From assembly GCF_014384905.1 (NCBI RefSeq), contig NZ_JACRSV010000002.1, positions 434,001 to 498,000 on the forward strand: a stretch of 64,000 bases of DNA, read 5' to 3'. The notes below the pieces were generated by a model. The model made no database searches. It was not told the origin of the DNA and saw nothing but the letters and a program-made list of their open reading frames with translations. The translations under genes and the position numbers were made by a program. The stretch is from Fumia xinanensis. GTDB lineage: Bacteria; Bacillota; Clostridia; Oscillospirales; Ruminococcaceae. How positions within the stretch are numbered: the first letter of the stretch is position 1; each line of letters opens with the position of its first letter. This document shows, one piece after another, positions 30,789 to 40,345 of the stretch.

Positions 30789-32384
30789 GTGACGGTAAAA
30801 TCGATTTTCAAAGGGCTGCTGGCGGCCGTGTTGGCGGCGGGGATGCTTTGCTCCTGCCTGCCCGGCGGGGAGGGAAAGCCCGCGTCGCCCTTCCCGGCGG
30901 TGGACGGCACTGGCTTTGTTTTAGACGGCGGGCCCTATGTTATCAAGAGCGTGGCCGTGGCCGTCAACGGAAACAACGTGATGACAGAGGACGACTATGA
31001 GACGATTGCCGATCTGGGTTTCAACGCTGTTCGCCTCCACTGGGACTACGCTCTGCTGGAGAGCGACGCTGACCCCTATATTTACCTGGATTCCGGGTGG
31101 AAGCTCCTGGACGCCCAGATTTCCTACGCCAAAAAGCACCGCGTCAAGGTGCTCATCAACATGCACTTTCCCCAGGGCGGCTACCAGTCGTCTGGGCAGG
31201 GGACGGCCCTCTGGACCGAGCAAGAAAATCAAAACCGCCTCGTCGAGATGTGGGGCGCCATCGCGAAGCGTTATGCAGATAATGAAACGGTGCTGGGGTA
31301 CGGCATCGTCAACGAACCGGTCCCCTGTGCCGCCAACCTGAAAACGGGGCTTCGGCTGTGGAGCGAGCTGGCGGGGAGGATCACCGAGCGAATCCGCAAG
31401 GCGGACCAAAACCACATCATCTTTTTGGAGCGGGCAAATGGCATCGCCGACCAAAACGGCGTGCGGAGCCCTCAGGCTTTCGGTGAGGAATACCGCTACG
31501 GCTTCCCGGAATCGGAGGATGAAAACACCGCCTACGAGTTTCATTTCTACGATCCCTACGCTTTCACGAGCCAGATTTACAGGCCCCAGGGGGATTCCTA
31601 CAAGCCTTATCTCAGCTACCCCAACGATTTTGTGACCGAGGCTCAAAACCCCCGGTTCGCGGAAAACAGTTACAAGGGCCCTACCGCCGACCTTGCTAAC
31701 TATGAGGTTCAGACCGTCACCGGGGAGCCGGTGCGCTACGACGGGGACGGCCCCGCCTATTTCCAGACCGGGCTTTCCTGCGTTTCCTCTCAGGCGGGGG
31801 GAGGCGTGCTCCTCAAGGGCTTTCGGGTCCGGGAATACGACGAAAACGGCGGCCTTTTGGGGGATGTTCTCAGCTTGACCATGGAGGAGCCGGAGACCTT
31901 TTACATCTGGTCGCCGGATGTGAGCTGGAGCTCCCAGTACGATGAGGTGCAGAAGGCGGCGTACATCGAAAACGCTGTGGGGAATTTCTCTGCCGTCCTC
32001 AACGAGGCGAATATCCCCATGAAAAAAGGCCATTCCTATCAGGCGGAGGCCACGCTTTCTCTGTTCGGTTTTTCCCCCGACAGCCAGATCGCTCCGTTCA
32101 TGAACCGCTATGACTGCGATGGCTACAGCGTTTTGGACAAAGACTACCTGCGGCGGCAGATAGAAACCTATGTCCGGTTCGGGGAAAAAGAGGGGATTTC
32201 CCTCTTCCTGGGGGAGTTCGGGCTTTCCGCCGCCGCTCAGGACCCCGCCCGCGGCGGGCTCCAGTGGGTTTCCGACGTAAAGGGGATTTTGGAGGAGGCG
32301 GGCCTCAGCTACAGCTACTTCGCCTACAACGACGAATACTACCCGCTGAACCGGAATAACTGGAAGGGGGCGTCTGCGCCGTGA
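30789..32384 (+). CDS. Glycoside hydrolase family 5 lipoprotein
   Basis: 531 residues, GTG start at 30789 after a GGAGCGGGGG stretch. The N-terminus has a lipoprotein signal (LLAAVLAAGMLCSC). The GH5 barrel shows NAVRLHWDYALL, VLINMHFPQGGYQ, GYGIVNEPV with the acid/base E176, YEFHFYDPYAFT, and FLGEFGLS with the nucleophile E476. An insert at about 270-400 resembles a beta-sandwich. Hydrolases inside polysaccharide operons (such as PslG and BcsZ in other bacteria) trim the polymer or clear misplaced chains. That role is inferred here; the protein would be anchored outside the cell. Confidence 0.88.
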   Translation: MTVKSIFKGLLAAVLAAGMLCSCLPGGEGKPASPFPAVDGTGFVLDGGPYVIKSVAVAVNGNNVMTEDDYETIADLGFNAVRLHWDYALLESDADPYIYLDSGWKLLDAQISYAKKHRVKVLINMHFPQGGYQSSGQGTALWTEQENQNRLVEMWGAIAKRYADNETVLGYGIVNEPVPCAANLKTGLRLWSELAGRITERIRKADQNHIIFLERANGIADQNGVRSPQAFGEEYRYGFPESEDENTAYEFHFYDPYAFTSQIYRPQGDSYKPYLSYPNDFVTEAQNPRFAENSYKGPTADLANYEVQTVTGEPVRYDGDGPAYFQTGLSCVSSQAGGGVLLKGFRVREYDENGGLLGDVLSLTMEEPETFYIWSPDVSWSSQYDEVQKAAYIENAVGNFSAVLNEANIPMKKGHSYQAEATLSLFGFSPDSQIAPFMNRYDCDGYSVLDKDYLRRQIETYVRFGEKEGISLFLGEFGLSAAAQDPARGGLQWVSDVKGILEEAGLSYSYFAYNDEYYPLNRNNWKGASAP

Positions 32385-33598
32385 GGAAAAAAATCGCTTT
32401 TGTGACGCCGTCTCTGCTGCCCATGCCCCCGGTGAAGGGCGGGGCCATGGAGACGCTTGTCAACCACCTGCTCCTCTGCAATGAAGAGGGCCATGAGTAT
32501 GATTTCACCGTGTACTGTGTCGGGGGTGAAGTAGCTCAGGCAGCCGCGAAAGATTACCGGCACACCCGGTTCTGCCACCTGCCCGGCAAGGCTTTTTGCC
32601 CCCGGTTCGACGATCTGTTGGTCCGCGGCTGCCGGAAGCTGCTGCATCTGGAGCTGAGCCCGGAGCGCGCCTACGGAAAACGGGCGGCGAAGGCCCTTTC
32701 CGAAGAAGCTTTCGACCTGGTCATCGTGGAAAACCAGCCGGAATTTCTCCCATTGGTGCGGAAAGCGGCCCCTCATACGCCGGTTTGGCTGCACCTGCAC
32801 AACCATCCGTCTAATTTCAGCCAAAAGGGCCTCCGCGGGCTTTCTGGCTGCGACGGCGTTTTGGCGGTCAGCGATTTTATCCGGGAAGAAACCCTGGGGG
32901 CTTGTTCCCTGCGCCCGGAACAGGCGCTGACTTTTAAAAACTGCGTCGACACCGGGCGTTTTGACGCGGGGCGGCACTCGGAAGAACGGCGGAAAATCCG
33001 CGCCCGGTTCGGCGTCGGGGAAGAGGACGTCGTTTTGATGTACAGCGGCCGCCTGTCGGAAGGGAAGGGGGTCGGCGAGCTGATGGAGGCGTTTTTGCAG
33101 GAGCCTGATCCTACGCTCAAGCTTCTCCTGGTGGGGAGCGACTGGTACGGCGCCAATGGGAAAACCCCCTTTATCTCTTATTTGCAGAGCCTTGCGGAGA
33201 AAGCCCCCGACCGGGTATTTCAGACCGGGTTTGTCCCGTTTGCCGAAATGCCCGCCTATTACGCCGCGGCGGACATCTGCGTCCTCCCGTCCCTTTTGGA
33301 GGAAGCGGCGCCGCTGACCGTCCTGGAGGCCCTGGCCGCCGGAAAGCCCTTGATCGGCACCGACGCAGGGGGAATTGTAGAAAACGTGTCGGAGGACTGC
33401 GCCGTCATCGTCAAGCGGGACGAAAACTTTGTGCCTTCCCTGGCCGCGGCCATCGGAATGCTCAAAGACGACCCGGAGCTGCGCTGCCGGATGGGAGAAG
33501 CGGGCCGGAAACGGATGGAAACGCGGGATGTCGAAAGCTATTACGAGCGTTTCCGGCAAATACTGACTGAAATCTGTGGGAGAAGCCATGCGGACTGA
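32381..33598 (+). CDS. Glycosyltransferase family 4 protein
   Basis: 405 residues with a GTG start overlapping the previous stop. GT-B signatures are strong: PSLLPMPPVKGGAMETLVNHL, VSDFIREETL, LMYSGRLSEGKGVGELMEAF, LLLVGSDWYG, and EEAAPLTVLEALAAGKPLIGTDAGG with the E-x7-E motif. Transfers a sugar onto the lipid-linked intermediate. It overlaps the flippase gene by 11 bp. Confidence 0.93.
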   Translation: MRKKIAFVTPSLLPMPPVKGGAMETLVNHLLLCNEEGHEYDFTVYCVGGEVAQAAAKDYRHTRFCHLPGKAFCPRFDDLLVRGCRKLLHLELSPERAYGKRAAKALSEEAFDLVIVENQPEFLPLVRKAAPHTPVWLHLHNHPSNFSQKGLRGLSGCDGVLAVSDFIREETLGACSLRPEQALTFKNCVDTGRFDAGRHSEERRKIRARFGVGEEDVVLMYSGRLSEGKGVGELMEAFLQEPDPTLKLLLVGSDWYGANGKTPFISYLQSLAEKAPDRVFQTGFVPFAEMPAYYAAADICVLPSLLEEAAPLTVLEALAAGKPLIGTDAGGIVENVSEDCAVIVKRDENFVPSLAAAIGMLKDDPELRCRMGEAGRKRMETRDVESYYERFRQILTEICGRSHAD

Positions 33599-35135
33599 AA
33601 ATTCCATTCGAAACAGCGCCTTTGCCCTGGGCGGGCAGTTTGTGAGCCTTTTGACCGGCTTTATCATGCGGACGGTGTTTGTCCACACCCTGGGCGACGA
33701 TTATTTAGGGCTCAACGGCCTGTTCACCAGCATCCTTTCCATGCTGTCCCTGACCGAGCTGGGGCTGGGAACCGCCGTCAGCTTCGCCCTGTATAAGCCG
33801 CTGGCGGAAAACGACGAGCCGAAAATCGGCGCGCTGATGCACTTTTACAAAAAAGCTTACCAGCTCATCGCATTGCTGACGGCGGCGTTCGGGCTGCTGC
33901 TGCTTCCCTTTCTCGACGCCATCACAAACGGCGTGTCCGACACGGTGCCCCATCTGACCATCATCTACCTGCTGTTTTTGGGCAACACGGTGCTGAGCTA
34001 CTTCTTTTCCTACAAGCGGACCCTCATCACCGCCCACCAGAAGCACTACCTGAACACCATAAACGAAAGCCTTTTTATGTTCATCCAGTACGTCATCCAG
34101 ATGGCGGTGCTGCTGACTACCTATAACTACGTCCTCTACCTCGTCGTCCAGATGGGATGCGTCTTTTGCTCCAATTTGCTCATCTCCCGCAAGGTGGATA
34201 AAATGTACCCCTACCTGAAACGGTACAAGGGGGAGCGGCTGGACGGGGAAACCCGGTCGATGATGAAAACAAACATCGTTTCGATGATGTTCCACCGGGT
34301 CGGTTCGGTGGCGGTGACGGGGACGGACAATATCATCATCGCCCAGATCAGTATGGCGGTTTTGGGGCTTTACTCCAACTACACGCTGATTATCGGGACC
34401 ATTCGGACGGTGCTGTCCCAGGTGTTTAACGCCGTCACCGCCAGCGTGGGGAATCTCATTGCCGTGGAGAGCCGGGAACGGCAGTACGAAATCTATAAAA
34501 ACATCAACTTTGTGAATTTCTGGATTTTCGGCTTTTTCACCGTGGCCCTGGGCCAGACGGTAGAGCCGTTTATCGCCCTCTGCTTCGGCGGGGAGCGGCT
34601 TTTGTCCCAGGGGGTGCTCTACATCTCCCTTATCAATTTTTACTTGAACGGGATGCGGCTTTCCAGCGTGCTCGTCATCAACGCGGCGGGGCTTTTCAAG
34701 CAGGTCAAGTACAAGTCCTTCATCGAGGCGATTGTGAACCTGGGGGTGTCGCTGTTTTTCCTCATCGTGCTGAAATGGGGCATTTACGGAGTGCTTTTAG
34801 GCACCACCGTCTCCTTCCTGACCACCAACCTGTGGTGGGAGCCCTATTCCATCTACCGCTGCGCTTTTAAAGAACCTTTGCGGAAATACTTTACGTCCTA
34901 CGCGGTCTACGCGGTGGTGACGCTGGGGGCCTATCTCCTCGCCGATTTTCTCTGCGGCTTCATCACCCTGGGCGGGTGGCTGGGCTGGATTCTTGTGGGG
35001 ATCGTCAGCTCCCTCGTGTCAAATGCACTCTTTTTCCTGCTGTTTTTCCGGACAAGGGAATTTGGGTACTTCAAGGAAATCTGCCTGCGCTACGGGCATA
35101 AAATCAGCAATAGACTGACTCGGAAGGGGGAATGA
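33588..35135 (+). CDS. Wzx-type oligosaccharide flippase
   Basis: 515 residues from ATG 33588, after GGGAG; a GTG 12 bases upstream is less well placed. About fourteen membrane spans; the opening NSAFALGGQFVSLLTGFIMRTVFVHTLGDDYLGLNGLFTSIL is typical of the MOP/PST polysaccharide-export superfamily. It should flip lipid-linked repeat units across the membrane for Wzy polymerisation. It overlaps the glycosyltransferase before it and the DUF1919 gene after it. Confidence 0.92.
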   Translation: MRTENSIRNSAFALGGQFVSLLTGFIMRTVFVHTLGDDYLGLNGLFTSILSMLSLTELGLGTAVSFALYKPLAENDEPKIGALMHFYKKAYQLIALLTAAFGLLLLPFLDAITNGVSDTVPHLTIIYLLFLGNTVLSYFFSYKRTLITAHQKHYLNTINESLFMFIQYVIQMAVLLTTYNYVLYLVVQMGCVFCSNLLISRKVDKMYPYLKRYKGERLDGETRSMMKTNIVSMMFHRVGSVAVTGTDNIIIAQISMAVLGLYSNYTLIIGTIRTVLSQVFNAVTASVGNLIAVESRERQYEIYKNINFVNFWIFGFFTVALGQTVEPFIALCFGGERLLSQGVLYISLINFYLNGMRLSSVLVINAAGLFKQVKYKSFIEAIVNLGVSLFFLIVLKWGIYGVLLGTTVSFLTTNLWWEPYSIYRCAFKEPLRKYFTSYAVYAVVTLGAYLLADFLCGFITLGGWLGWILVGIVSSLVSNALFFLLFFRTREFGYFKEICLRYGHKISNRLTRKGE

Positions 35136-35851
35136 ATGTGAAAGCGGCTGTCAAATCGGCGCTCAAGGAAATGTGGTTTCGCCTGCCCCATATCAGGAGG
35201 CGGCAAAACCGGTATCTCGCCTGGATTCGCGCCCAGTACGACTACAGCGCGAAACCGCCTTCCATCCTCACACCGTCCTGCATCGGCGGGCTCATCTCCC
35301 ACAACCTGGGGCTTGCGTTTCGCTCTCCCACTGTGAATTTGTGGATGGATAACCACGATTTTGTCAAGTTCGCCTGTGATCTTCAGCATTATCTCTCCAT
35401 GGAGCTCACCTTTCTGGCCCCCGGGGAAAAAACAGAACAGTTTCAGGAGGGGGATTACCCCGTGGGAAAGCTGGGGGACCTGACCGTTTACTTCAACCAC
35501 TACCGTTCCGACGAAGAGGCCAAAGACGCCTGGAACCGGCGGAGAGAGCGGGTGGATGCTCAAAACCTTTTCCTCATCTGCGACGACAACCGGCTCTCCG
35601 ACGAAGAAATCGCGGCGCTCCAAAAGGTCCCATGCAAGCGGATGATTCTCTTTACGGCAAGGCCCCGCCCGGAACTGCCGAATTCCTTCTGGATGAGGCG
35701 ATATGAGAGCCTGGGGTACCTGGACAACTACAACGTTCGGGAACCGGATGGGTTCCGAGAATTCGAGCGGGTGTTCAACTACGCCCGATGGCTCAATGGG
35801 GAAAAGGATTTTGCTATCGGGGAGGGGCAGTTCCCGCCGGAGGTTGCCTGA
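35132..35851 (+). CDS. DUF1919 exopolysaccharide biosynthesis protein
   Basis: 239 residues, ATG overlapping the flippase stop. Family marks: TPSCIGGLISHNLGLAFRSPTVNLWMDNHDFVKFACDLQHYL, then YPVGKLGDLTVYFNHYRS and CDDNRLSDEEI. Proteins of this family accompany many polysaccharide loci and are thought to be glycosyltransferase-like, but no reaction is firmly assigned. It is the last gene of the operon, just before a terminator. Confidence 0.85.
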   Translation: MNVKAAVKSALKEMWFRLPHIRRRQNRYLAWIRAQYDYSAKPPSILTPSCIGGLISHNLGLAFRSPTVNLWMDNHDFVKFACDLQHYLSMELTFLAPGEKTEQFQEGDYPVGKLGDLTVYFNHYRSDEEAKDAWNRRRERVDAQNLFLICDDNRLSDEEIAALQKVPCKRMILFTARPRPELPNSFWMRRYESLGYLDNYNVREPDGFREFERVFNYARWLNGEKDFAIGEGQFPPEVA

Positions 35852-35870
35852 ACCTTCACGCAGACATTCA

Positions 35871-35902
35871 AAAGACCGGGACGCCCTGTTCCGGCCTTTT
35901 TT
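35871..35902 (+). terminator. Terminator of the exopolysaccharide operon
   Basis: AAAGaCCGGGA pairs with TTCCGGcCTTT, followed by more T (35897-35902). Confidence 0.8.
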
Positions 35903-35912
35903 GCGTTTTTTG

Positions 35913-35941
35913 TAGACATAGGCCGCATTTTGTTGTATAGT
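35913..35941 (+). promoter_or_regulatory. Promoter of the BspA-like lipoprotein gene
   Basis: TAGACA (35913-35918), 17 bp, TATAGT (35936-35941), 47 bp before the ATG. Confidence 0.6.
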
Positions 35942-35988
35942 TAAGAAAAGAAACAATAAGCCTTCCAGGCGGGAAAGGAATTGCAGCT

Positions 35989-37443
35989 ATGAAAAAAATC
36001 TCCATCGTCTTTTTTGCCCTTTTTCTCCTCACTGCGCTTTTGTGCCTCGGCTCCTGTTCCGGGAATAAGCTGGGCGGCGATGCCAATGCATACAGCTGGG
36101 AGCTCAACACCGGCAGCCACACCCTGACCATTGAGGGAAAAGAACCCAGCGGCGGGCCCGATCTTTCCCCGGGGCCGTGGAACCTGGCGGAAGTGCGGGA
36201 GATCGAGCACATCGTGCTCAAGGGGAAGGAAGCCCGATATTTTGTCCCCGAGGAGCATCTGGCGCAGCTTCCTAACCTGAAAACCTATTGCGGCAGCTAC
36301 AACGGGGCCTCCTGGACCATTGATCTGGAGAAAGGAACCTTGACCCTCGACGCTGACGGAGTCATCAGCAATGAAATGTTTCCCGTGGTGGGAGAGGCCT
36401 GGAAACACTTTGCCGATTCGGTGAACCGGCTCGTCATCGGGGACGGCGTTACTTCCATCCGGCAGGTGGTGGGCGTGGGAAAACCCGCCGACCCAAGGCC
36501 TGTGCTCCGCGAGCTGGGACTTGACACCGTGGTGCTGGGCAAAAAGCTCAAATCCATCGAGGGCCTGGACACTGTTGCCAAAGAATCCTATGAGGTCAAT
36601 GCCAAAAACCAGACCTTTTTTACCTATGACGGGGCGGTGTACACCAAAGCGGACAATATCATCGCCGCCCGCCCTTCCGGAAAGCCTTCCCTGACCTACC
36701 ACCCGGACATGCCGGAGCAGATTGCCGGTATGCTGGGGAACTTTGCCTGGCGGCTCAATTTTATCGACCAGACTTTGACTTTTGAAGGAGAAGGCGCCAT
36801 GCCCGACCCCTGTAACCTGGTGGAACAGTGCATCCCCTATCGTGATTCCATCCACCGCATCGTTTTCGGGGATAAAATCACCACCATCAAAAGGGAGCAG
36901 GACGAACGGAATATCCTGAACCTGGAAGCGGATACCTGCGTTTTAGGAAAAAGCATGCAGCACAATATGCAGCTGACCCGGATGGCGGAAAAATCCTATG
37001 AAGTGGATCCCGACAACCCCTATTTGTCGGTTTACGACGGGGCTTTGTACTCCAAGGACTACAAAAAGCTGGTGGCTTTTCCCGCCGAGAAGACCTCGGT
37101 TGAGTTCCATCCCAAGATGAAAGTCATCGGGCAGGATTCCTTTATCAACGCCCAGATCCCGCTGGTAGTGGTGCCCTGGGGCGTCACTATCGTGGAAGAC
37201 AACGCCTTTTCCCAGATGGGCACTTATGGAGCTGCCGTGGTTCTGCCGGATACCCTGAAGCTGGCCGGTGCTCACGCCGCCCCCACCGAGGAATGGGCGA
37301 CGGTTTATCTCTATTCCGACAAAAACACCGTAGCGAAAGAGGCGTTCCCCGTGGGCGGGCAGGCCTACGAGACCCTTGTAAAACAAATGAAGGAAAATAT
37401 CGGTTTTACTTCAGTCTACGATTTTTATCCTGGCGCCCGTTAG
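35989..37443 (+). CDS. BspA-like leucine-rich-repeat lipoprotein
   Basis: 484 residues. A signal peptide with lipobox (LLCLGSCSGN) should give a membrane-anchored surface protein. The body has BspA/LRR_5-like blocks: NRLVIGDGVTSI, DTVVLGKKLKSIEGL, VDPDNPYLSVYDGALYSKDYKKLVAFP, VVVPWGVTIVEDNAFSQMG. It is clearly related to the protein at 40346 (VDPQNPNFSVYDGALYTKDYSKLIAVP), but has no cell-wall-binding repeats. BspA-like proteins often mediate adhesion; no ligand can be named. A histidine kinase gene separates the two paralogs. Confidence 0.82.
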   Translation: MKKISIVFFALFLLTALLCLGSCSGNKLGGDANAYSWELNTGSHTLTIEGKEPSGGPDLSPGPWNLAEVREIEHIVLKGKEARYFVPEEHLAQLPNLKTYCGSYNGASWTIDLEKGTLTLDADGVISNEMFPVVGEAWKHFADSVNRLVIGDGVTSIRQVVGVGKPADPRPVLRELGLDTVVLGKKLKSIEGLDTVAKESYEVNAKNQTFFTYDGAVYTKADNIIAARPSGKPSLTYHPDMPEQIAGMLGNFAWRLNFIDQTLTFEGEGAMPDPCNLVEQCIPYRDSIHRIVFGDKITTIKREQDERNILNLEADTCVLGKSMQHNMQLTRMAEKSYEVDPDNPYLSVYDGALYSKDYKKLVAFPAEKTSVEFHPKMKVIGQDSFINAQIPLVVVPWGVTIVEDNAFSQMGTYGAAVVLPDTLKLAGAHAAPTEEWATVYLYSDKNTVAKEAFPVGGQAYETLVKQMKENIGFTSVYDFYPGAR

Positions 37444-37567
37444 GAAAAGGGGATGAGCGTATCGGGAGAGGTGTCCCCTTACGGAGCAGATTCCCTTTGT
37501 TAGGGAGAGAGAAGCGGCCGGGCTTTTGCTGGTCCTATCCCACCGCAAGTTTGTCTAAGTGAAAGAA

Positions 37568-37600
37568 AAGCCGGAGGCGGGATTGCCTCCGGCTTGTTTT
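37568..37600 (+). terminator. Terminator of the BspA-like lipoprotein gene
   Basis: An 11-bp stem (37568-37578 with 37585-37595), loop GGGATT, then TGTTTT. The 392-bp gap around it otherwise holds only the histidine kinase promoter. Confidence 0.88.
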
Positions 37601-37726
37601 ATGGGGAAAAATCAATTTTTGAATTGGCTAAAAATTTGCGGCAATGCTGTTGCGCAGGTAATAATGCAACAAACAGGGTGATATTTTGCTAAAATGCATA
37701 AAATTGCGCGTGGAACCCGTTTTTTC

Positions 37727-37755
37727 TTGATTTTCAAGCTCGGCGGTACTATAAT
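37727..37755 (+). promoter_or_regulatory. Promoter of the hybrid histidine kinase gene
   Basis: TTGATT (37727-37732), 17 bp, TATAAT (37750-37755). Confidence 0.8.
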
Positions 37756-37835
37756 AGAATATAATAATTGGATTACTTTGCCGCAGGGAAAAAGAGCAGT
37801 TTTTTGCCTGCAATTTAGAAGGGACGGACAGACTC

Positions 37836-40088
37836 TTGCTGAAAGAAAAAGAAAAGGCGAAGACACAGAAATTCACTAAGTGGACAGCTGGGCTGTTGAT
37901 TATTCTGCTTGTGGTCTATTACATTGTCACATTGGTGAACACCAATAAAATCGCAGATCAGGTGGAACAGATCAGCGAACATCCCTTTCCAGTGTCCATC
38001 GCGGCTGGAAAGGTGGATACCTGCGCCACTCAGCTGCGGACGTTGCCGGAGCGGCTCACCTATTTGCGCAGCCCTGAGGCCATCGAGACGGTGCGGCGCC
38101 ATATTGACGAAATCGACTCTGTCATGACGGAAAATCTGGATTTTATATCCCAACGGCACCTGACTAATCAAAAGGCTCCGGAATTGCTCCAGGAAACTTA
38201 TCAGGACCTACGAGTCCAGCTGAGCGCGCTGCTGACCCTGGCGGACCAGCCAGATGCAGACACTAAGGATATCAACTCCTTCTATACCAGCAATGTAATT
38301 CCTCTTTTGGACGAGATTGACCGCCTTGGACTGGTTATCCTAGACGGCGCACAGAAAAATTTTGTTGCCTTTGAGCAGCTGGCCGGCTCAACCAGATTGG
38401 GCACCATTGTCTTTGCCACTGTGCTCATGCTGGCGGTTTTAACATCGCTGGGAATCTATCTTTATATCATCCGGACGAAAAACCGGCAGGAACAGGCCAT
38501 GCAGGACGCGTTGAGGGAGGCCCTCGCCTCGGCTCAGAACGCCAACGATGCAAAATCCCGGTTTTTGTCCAATATGTCCCACGATATTCGCACCCCTATG
38601 AACGCCATTATCGGTATGACGGCCATCGCGGGGATGAATTTGGAGGAGCCTGCCAAGATGAAGGACTGCCTCAATAAAATTTCCGCTTCTTCGAAACATC
38701 TGCTGGGACTTATCAACGACGTTTTGGATATGAGCAAAATCGAGAGCGGCAAAATCACCCTGAATAACGAGGAATTCTTCATGCCAGAGCTCATTCAGGG
38801 GATCGCCGCCATCGTCCAGCAGCAGGCCAAGGCTAAACAGCTGGATTTGGATATCAGCATCAGTGGATTGGATCACGAGCGGGTGGTGGGAGATACTCTG
38901 CGCATCAACCAGATGCTGCTCAATATCGTCGGAAACGCCGTCAAATTCACGCCTTCCGGCGGCCAGGTAAACCTCAAGATTCGGGAGCTGCCGCCCAAAC
39001 TCCAAGGGTACGGCTGTTACCGCTTCATTATAAGCGACACTGGTGTTGGTATACCGGAGGATTTTCTCGACAAGATCTTTCAGCCCTTTGAACGTGTGGG
39101 CACTTCCACTCAGAGCAAAATCGAGGGAACTGGCCTGGGGATGGCCATTACCAAAAGCATTGTAGACATGATGGGCGGCCAGATTTCCGTTGAGAGCGAG
39201 CTGGGGAAAGGGACCACCTTCCAGGTGACGCTCCACTTGAAGCTGCAAAAAGGGGAAGAGCAGATGGACTTCAGCGCTTTGCGGGAGCTGCGGACTCTGG
39301 TGGTGGACGACGATAAGGACGTTTGTGAGGACACGGCTCGGATGCTGCGGGAAATCGGCATGGAAAGCGAGTGGGTCCTTACCGGACGGGAGGCTGTTGA
39401 GAAAACAGCTGCCTCTCATGAGGCGCACAGGGACTACCATTCGGTGATTCTCGACTGGAAAATGCCCGAAATGGATGGCCTGGAAACGGCTCGCCAGATT
39501 CGGAATAAGGTGGGAGACGAGGTTCCCATCATTATTTTAACGGCGTACGATTGGTCGGATATCGAGGAAGAGGCCAAACAGGCGGGAGTGAACGCTTTTT
39601 TGGCGAAGCCCCTCTTCAAATCCAGGCTTTATCACGTGCTGCGGGACGTAATAACGGCAGAGTACTCAGTCTCGGAGGAGGAAAAGGAACCGGACAAAGT
39701 TTTGTTTGAAGGCCGGGTGCTTTTGGTAGAGGACAATGCCATCAATATGGAAATCGCTGAGGAATTTCTCAACTTTAGCGGCGTTACGGTGGAAAACGCC
39801 TGGGATGGCGAGGAAGCATTACAGATGGTTTCCGACGCTCCAGACGGGTATTACAGCCTGGTGTTCATGGATGTGCAGATGCCGCGCATGAATGGCTATG
39901 ATGCCACCCGGCAGATCCGCCGAATGGAGGATGCCCGGGGCAGAGGGCGCACCCCCATCGTGGCCATGTCGGCCAACGCCTTTGTGGAGGATGTAGACAA
40001 AGCCTACGCCTCTGGGATGGACGCATACCTGACAAAACCGGTGAGCATTGATGAGATTCGCGGCGTGCTGCGGGAATATCTGGGGTAA
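37836..40088 (+). CDS. Hybrid sensor histidine kinase with two receiver domains
   Basis: 750 residues; the only plausible start is TTG 37836, as no ATG occurs before the sensor domain. A span at about 18-38 and another at about 193-215 enclose an outer sensor of about 150 residues. Then come HisKA (NMSHDIRTPMNAIIGM, H249) and HATPase (NAVKFTPSGG, DTGVGIPEDF, GTGLGMAITKSIV). Receiver 1 carries D540 (ILDWKMPEMDG) and receiver 2 carries D679 (FMDVQMPRMNG). Such phosphorelay kinases usually need a phosphotransfer protein and an output regulator; neither lies nearby. Position between two BspA-like surface proteins hints at control of adhesion, which is inference. Confidence 0.92.
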   Translation: MLKEKEKAKTQKFTKWTAGLLIILLVVYYIVTLVNTNKIADQVEQISEHPFPVSIAAGKVDTCATQLRTLPERLTYLRSPEAIETVRRHIDEIDSVMTENLDFISQRHLTNQKAPELLQETYQDLRVQLSALLTLADQPDADTKDINSFYTSNVIPLLDEIDRLGLVILDGAQKNFVAFEQLAGSTRLGTIVFATVLMLAVLTSLGIYLYIIRTKNRQEQAMQDALREALASAQNANDAKSRFLSNMSHDIRTPMNAIIGMTAIAGMNLEEPAKMKDCLNKISASSKHLLGLINDVLDMSKIESGKITLNNEEFFMPELIQGIAAIVQQQAKAKQLDLDISISGLDHERVVGDTLRINQMLLNIVGNAVKFTPSGGQVNLKIRELPPKLQGYGCYRFIISDTGVGIPEDFLDKIFQPFERVGTSTQSKIEGTGLGMAITKSIVDMMGGQISVESELGKGTTFQVTLHLKLQKGEEQMDFSALRELRTLVVDDDKDVCEDTARMLREIGMESEWVLTGREAVEKTAASHEAHRDYHSVILDWKMPEMDGLETARQIRNKVGDEVPIIILTAYDWSDIEEEAKQAGVNAFLAKPLFKSRLYHVLRDVITAEYSVSEEEKEPDKVLFEGRVLLVEDNAINMEIAEEFLNFSGVTVENAWDGEEALQMVSDAPDGYYSLVFMDVQMPRMNGYDATRQIRRMEDARGRGRTPIVAMSANAFVEDVDKAYASGMDAYLTKPVSIDEIRGVLREYLG

Positions 40089-40175
40089 GTGCAGCGGACA
40101 GGATCGGGGAAGCTGTACGGAAAAATAAAACAGATCTGACCTGTGGCCAGCAGGTTTCGACTTTGGCTAAAAAGG

Positions 40176-40213
40176 AACCCTTCGGACAAGCGACGCTCTT
40201 CCGAAGGGTTTTT
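40176..40213 (+). terminator. Terminator of the histidine kinase gene
   Basis: AACCCTTCGG (40176-40185) pairs with CCGAAGGGTT (40201-40210), then TTT. The remaining 130 bp before the next gene show no convincing promoter. Confidence 0.85.
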
Positions 40214-40345
40214 GCCTTCTGAGAAGGGAAGAGCTGCTTTCGACACCTTTATTTGTTTCCGGGGTTTTGAAACCAAAGCAACATCCCGGCAGTATTAAGG
40301 GTAAATGGGTTAAATGATGACGGTATGCGTTTGGAGGGCTTAATC

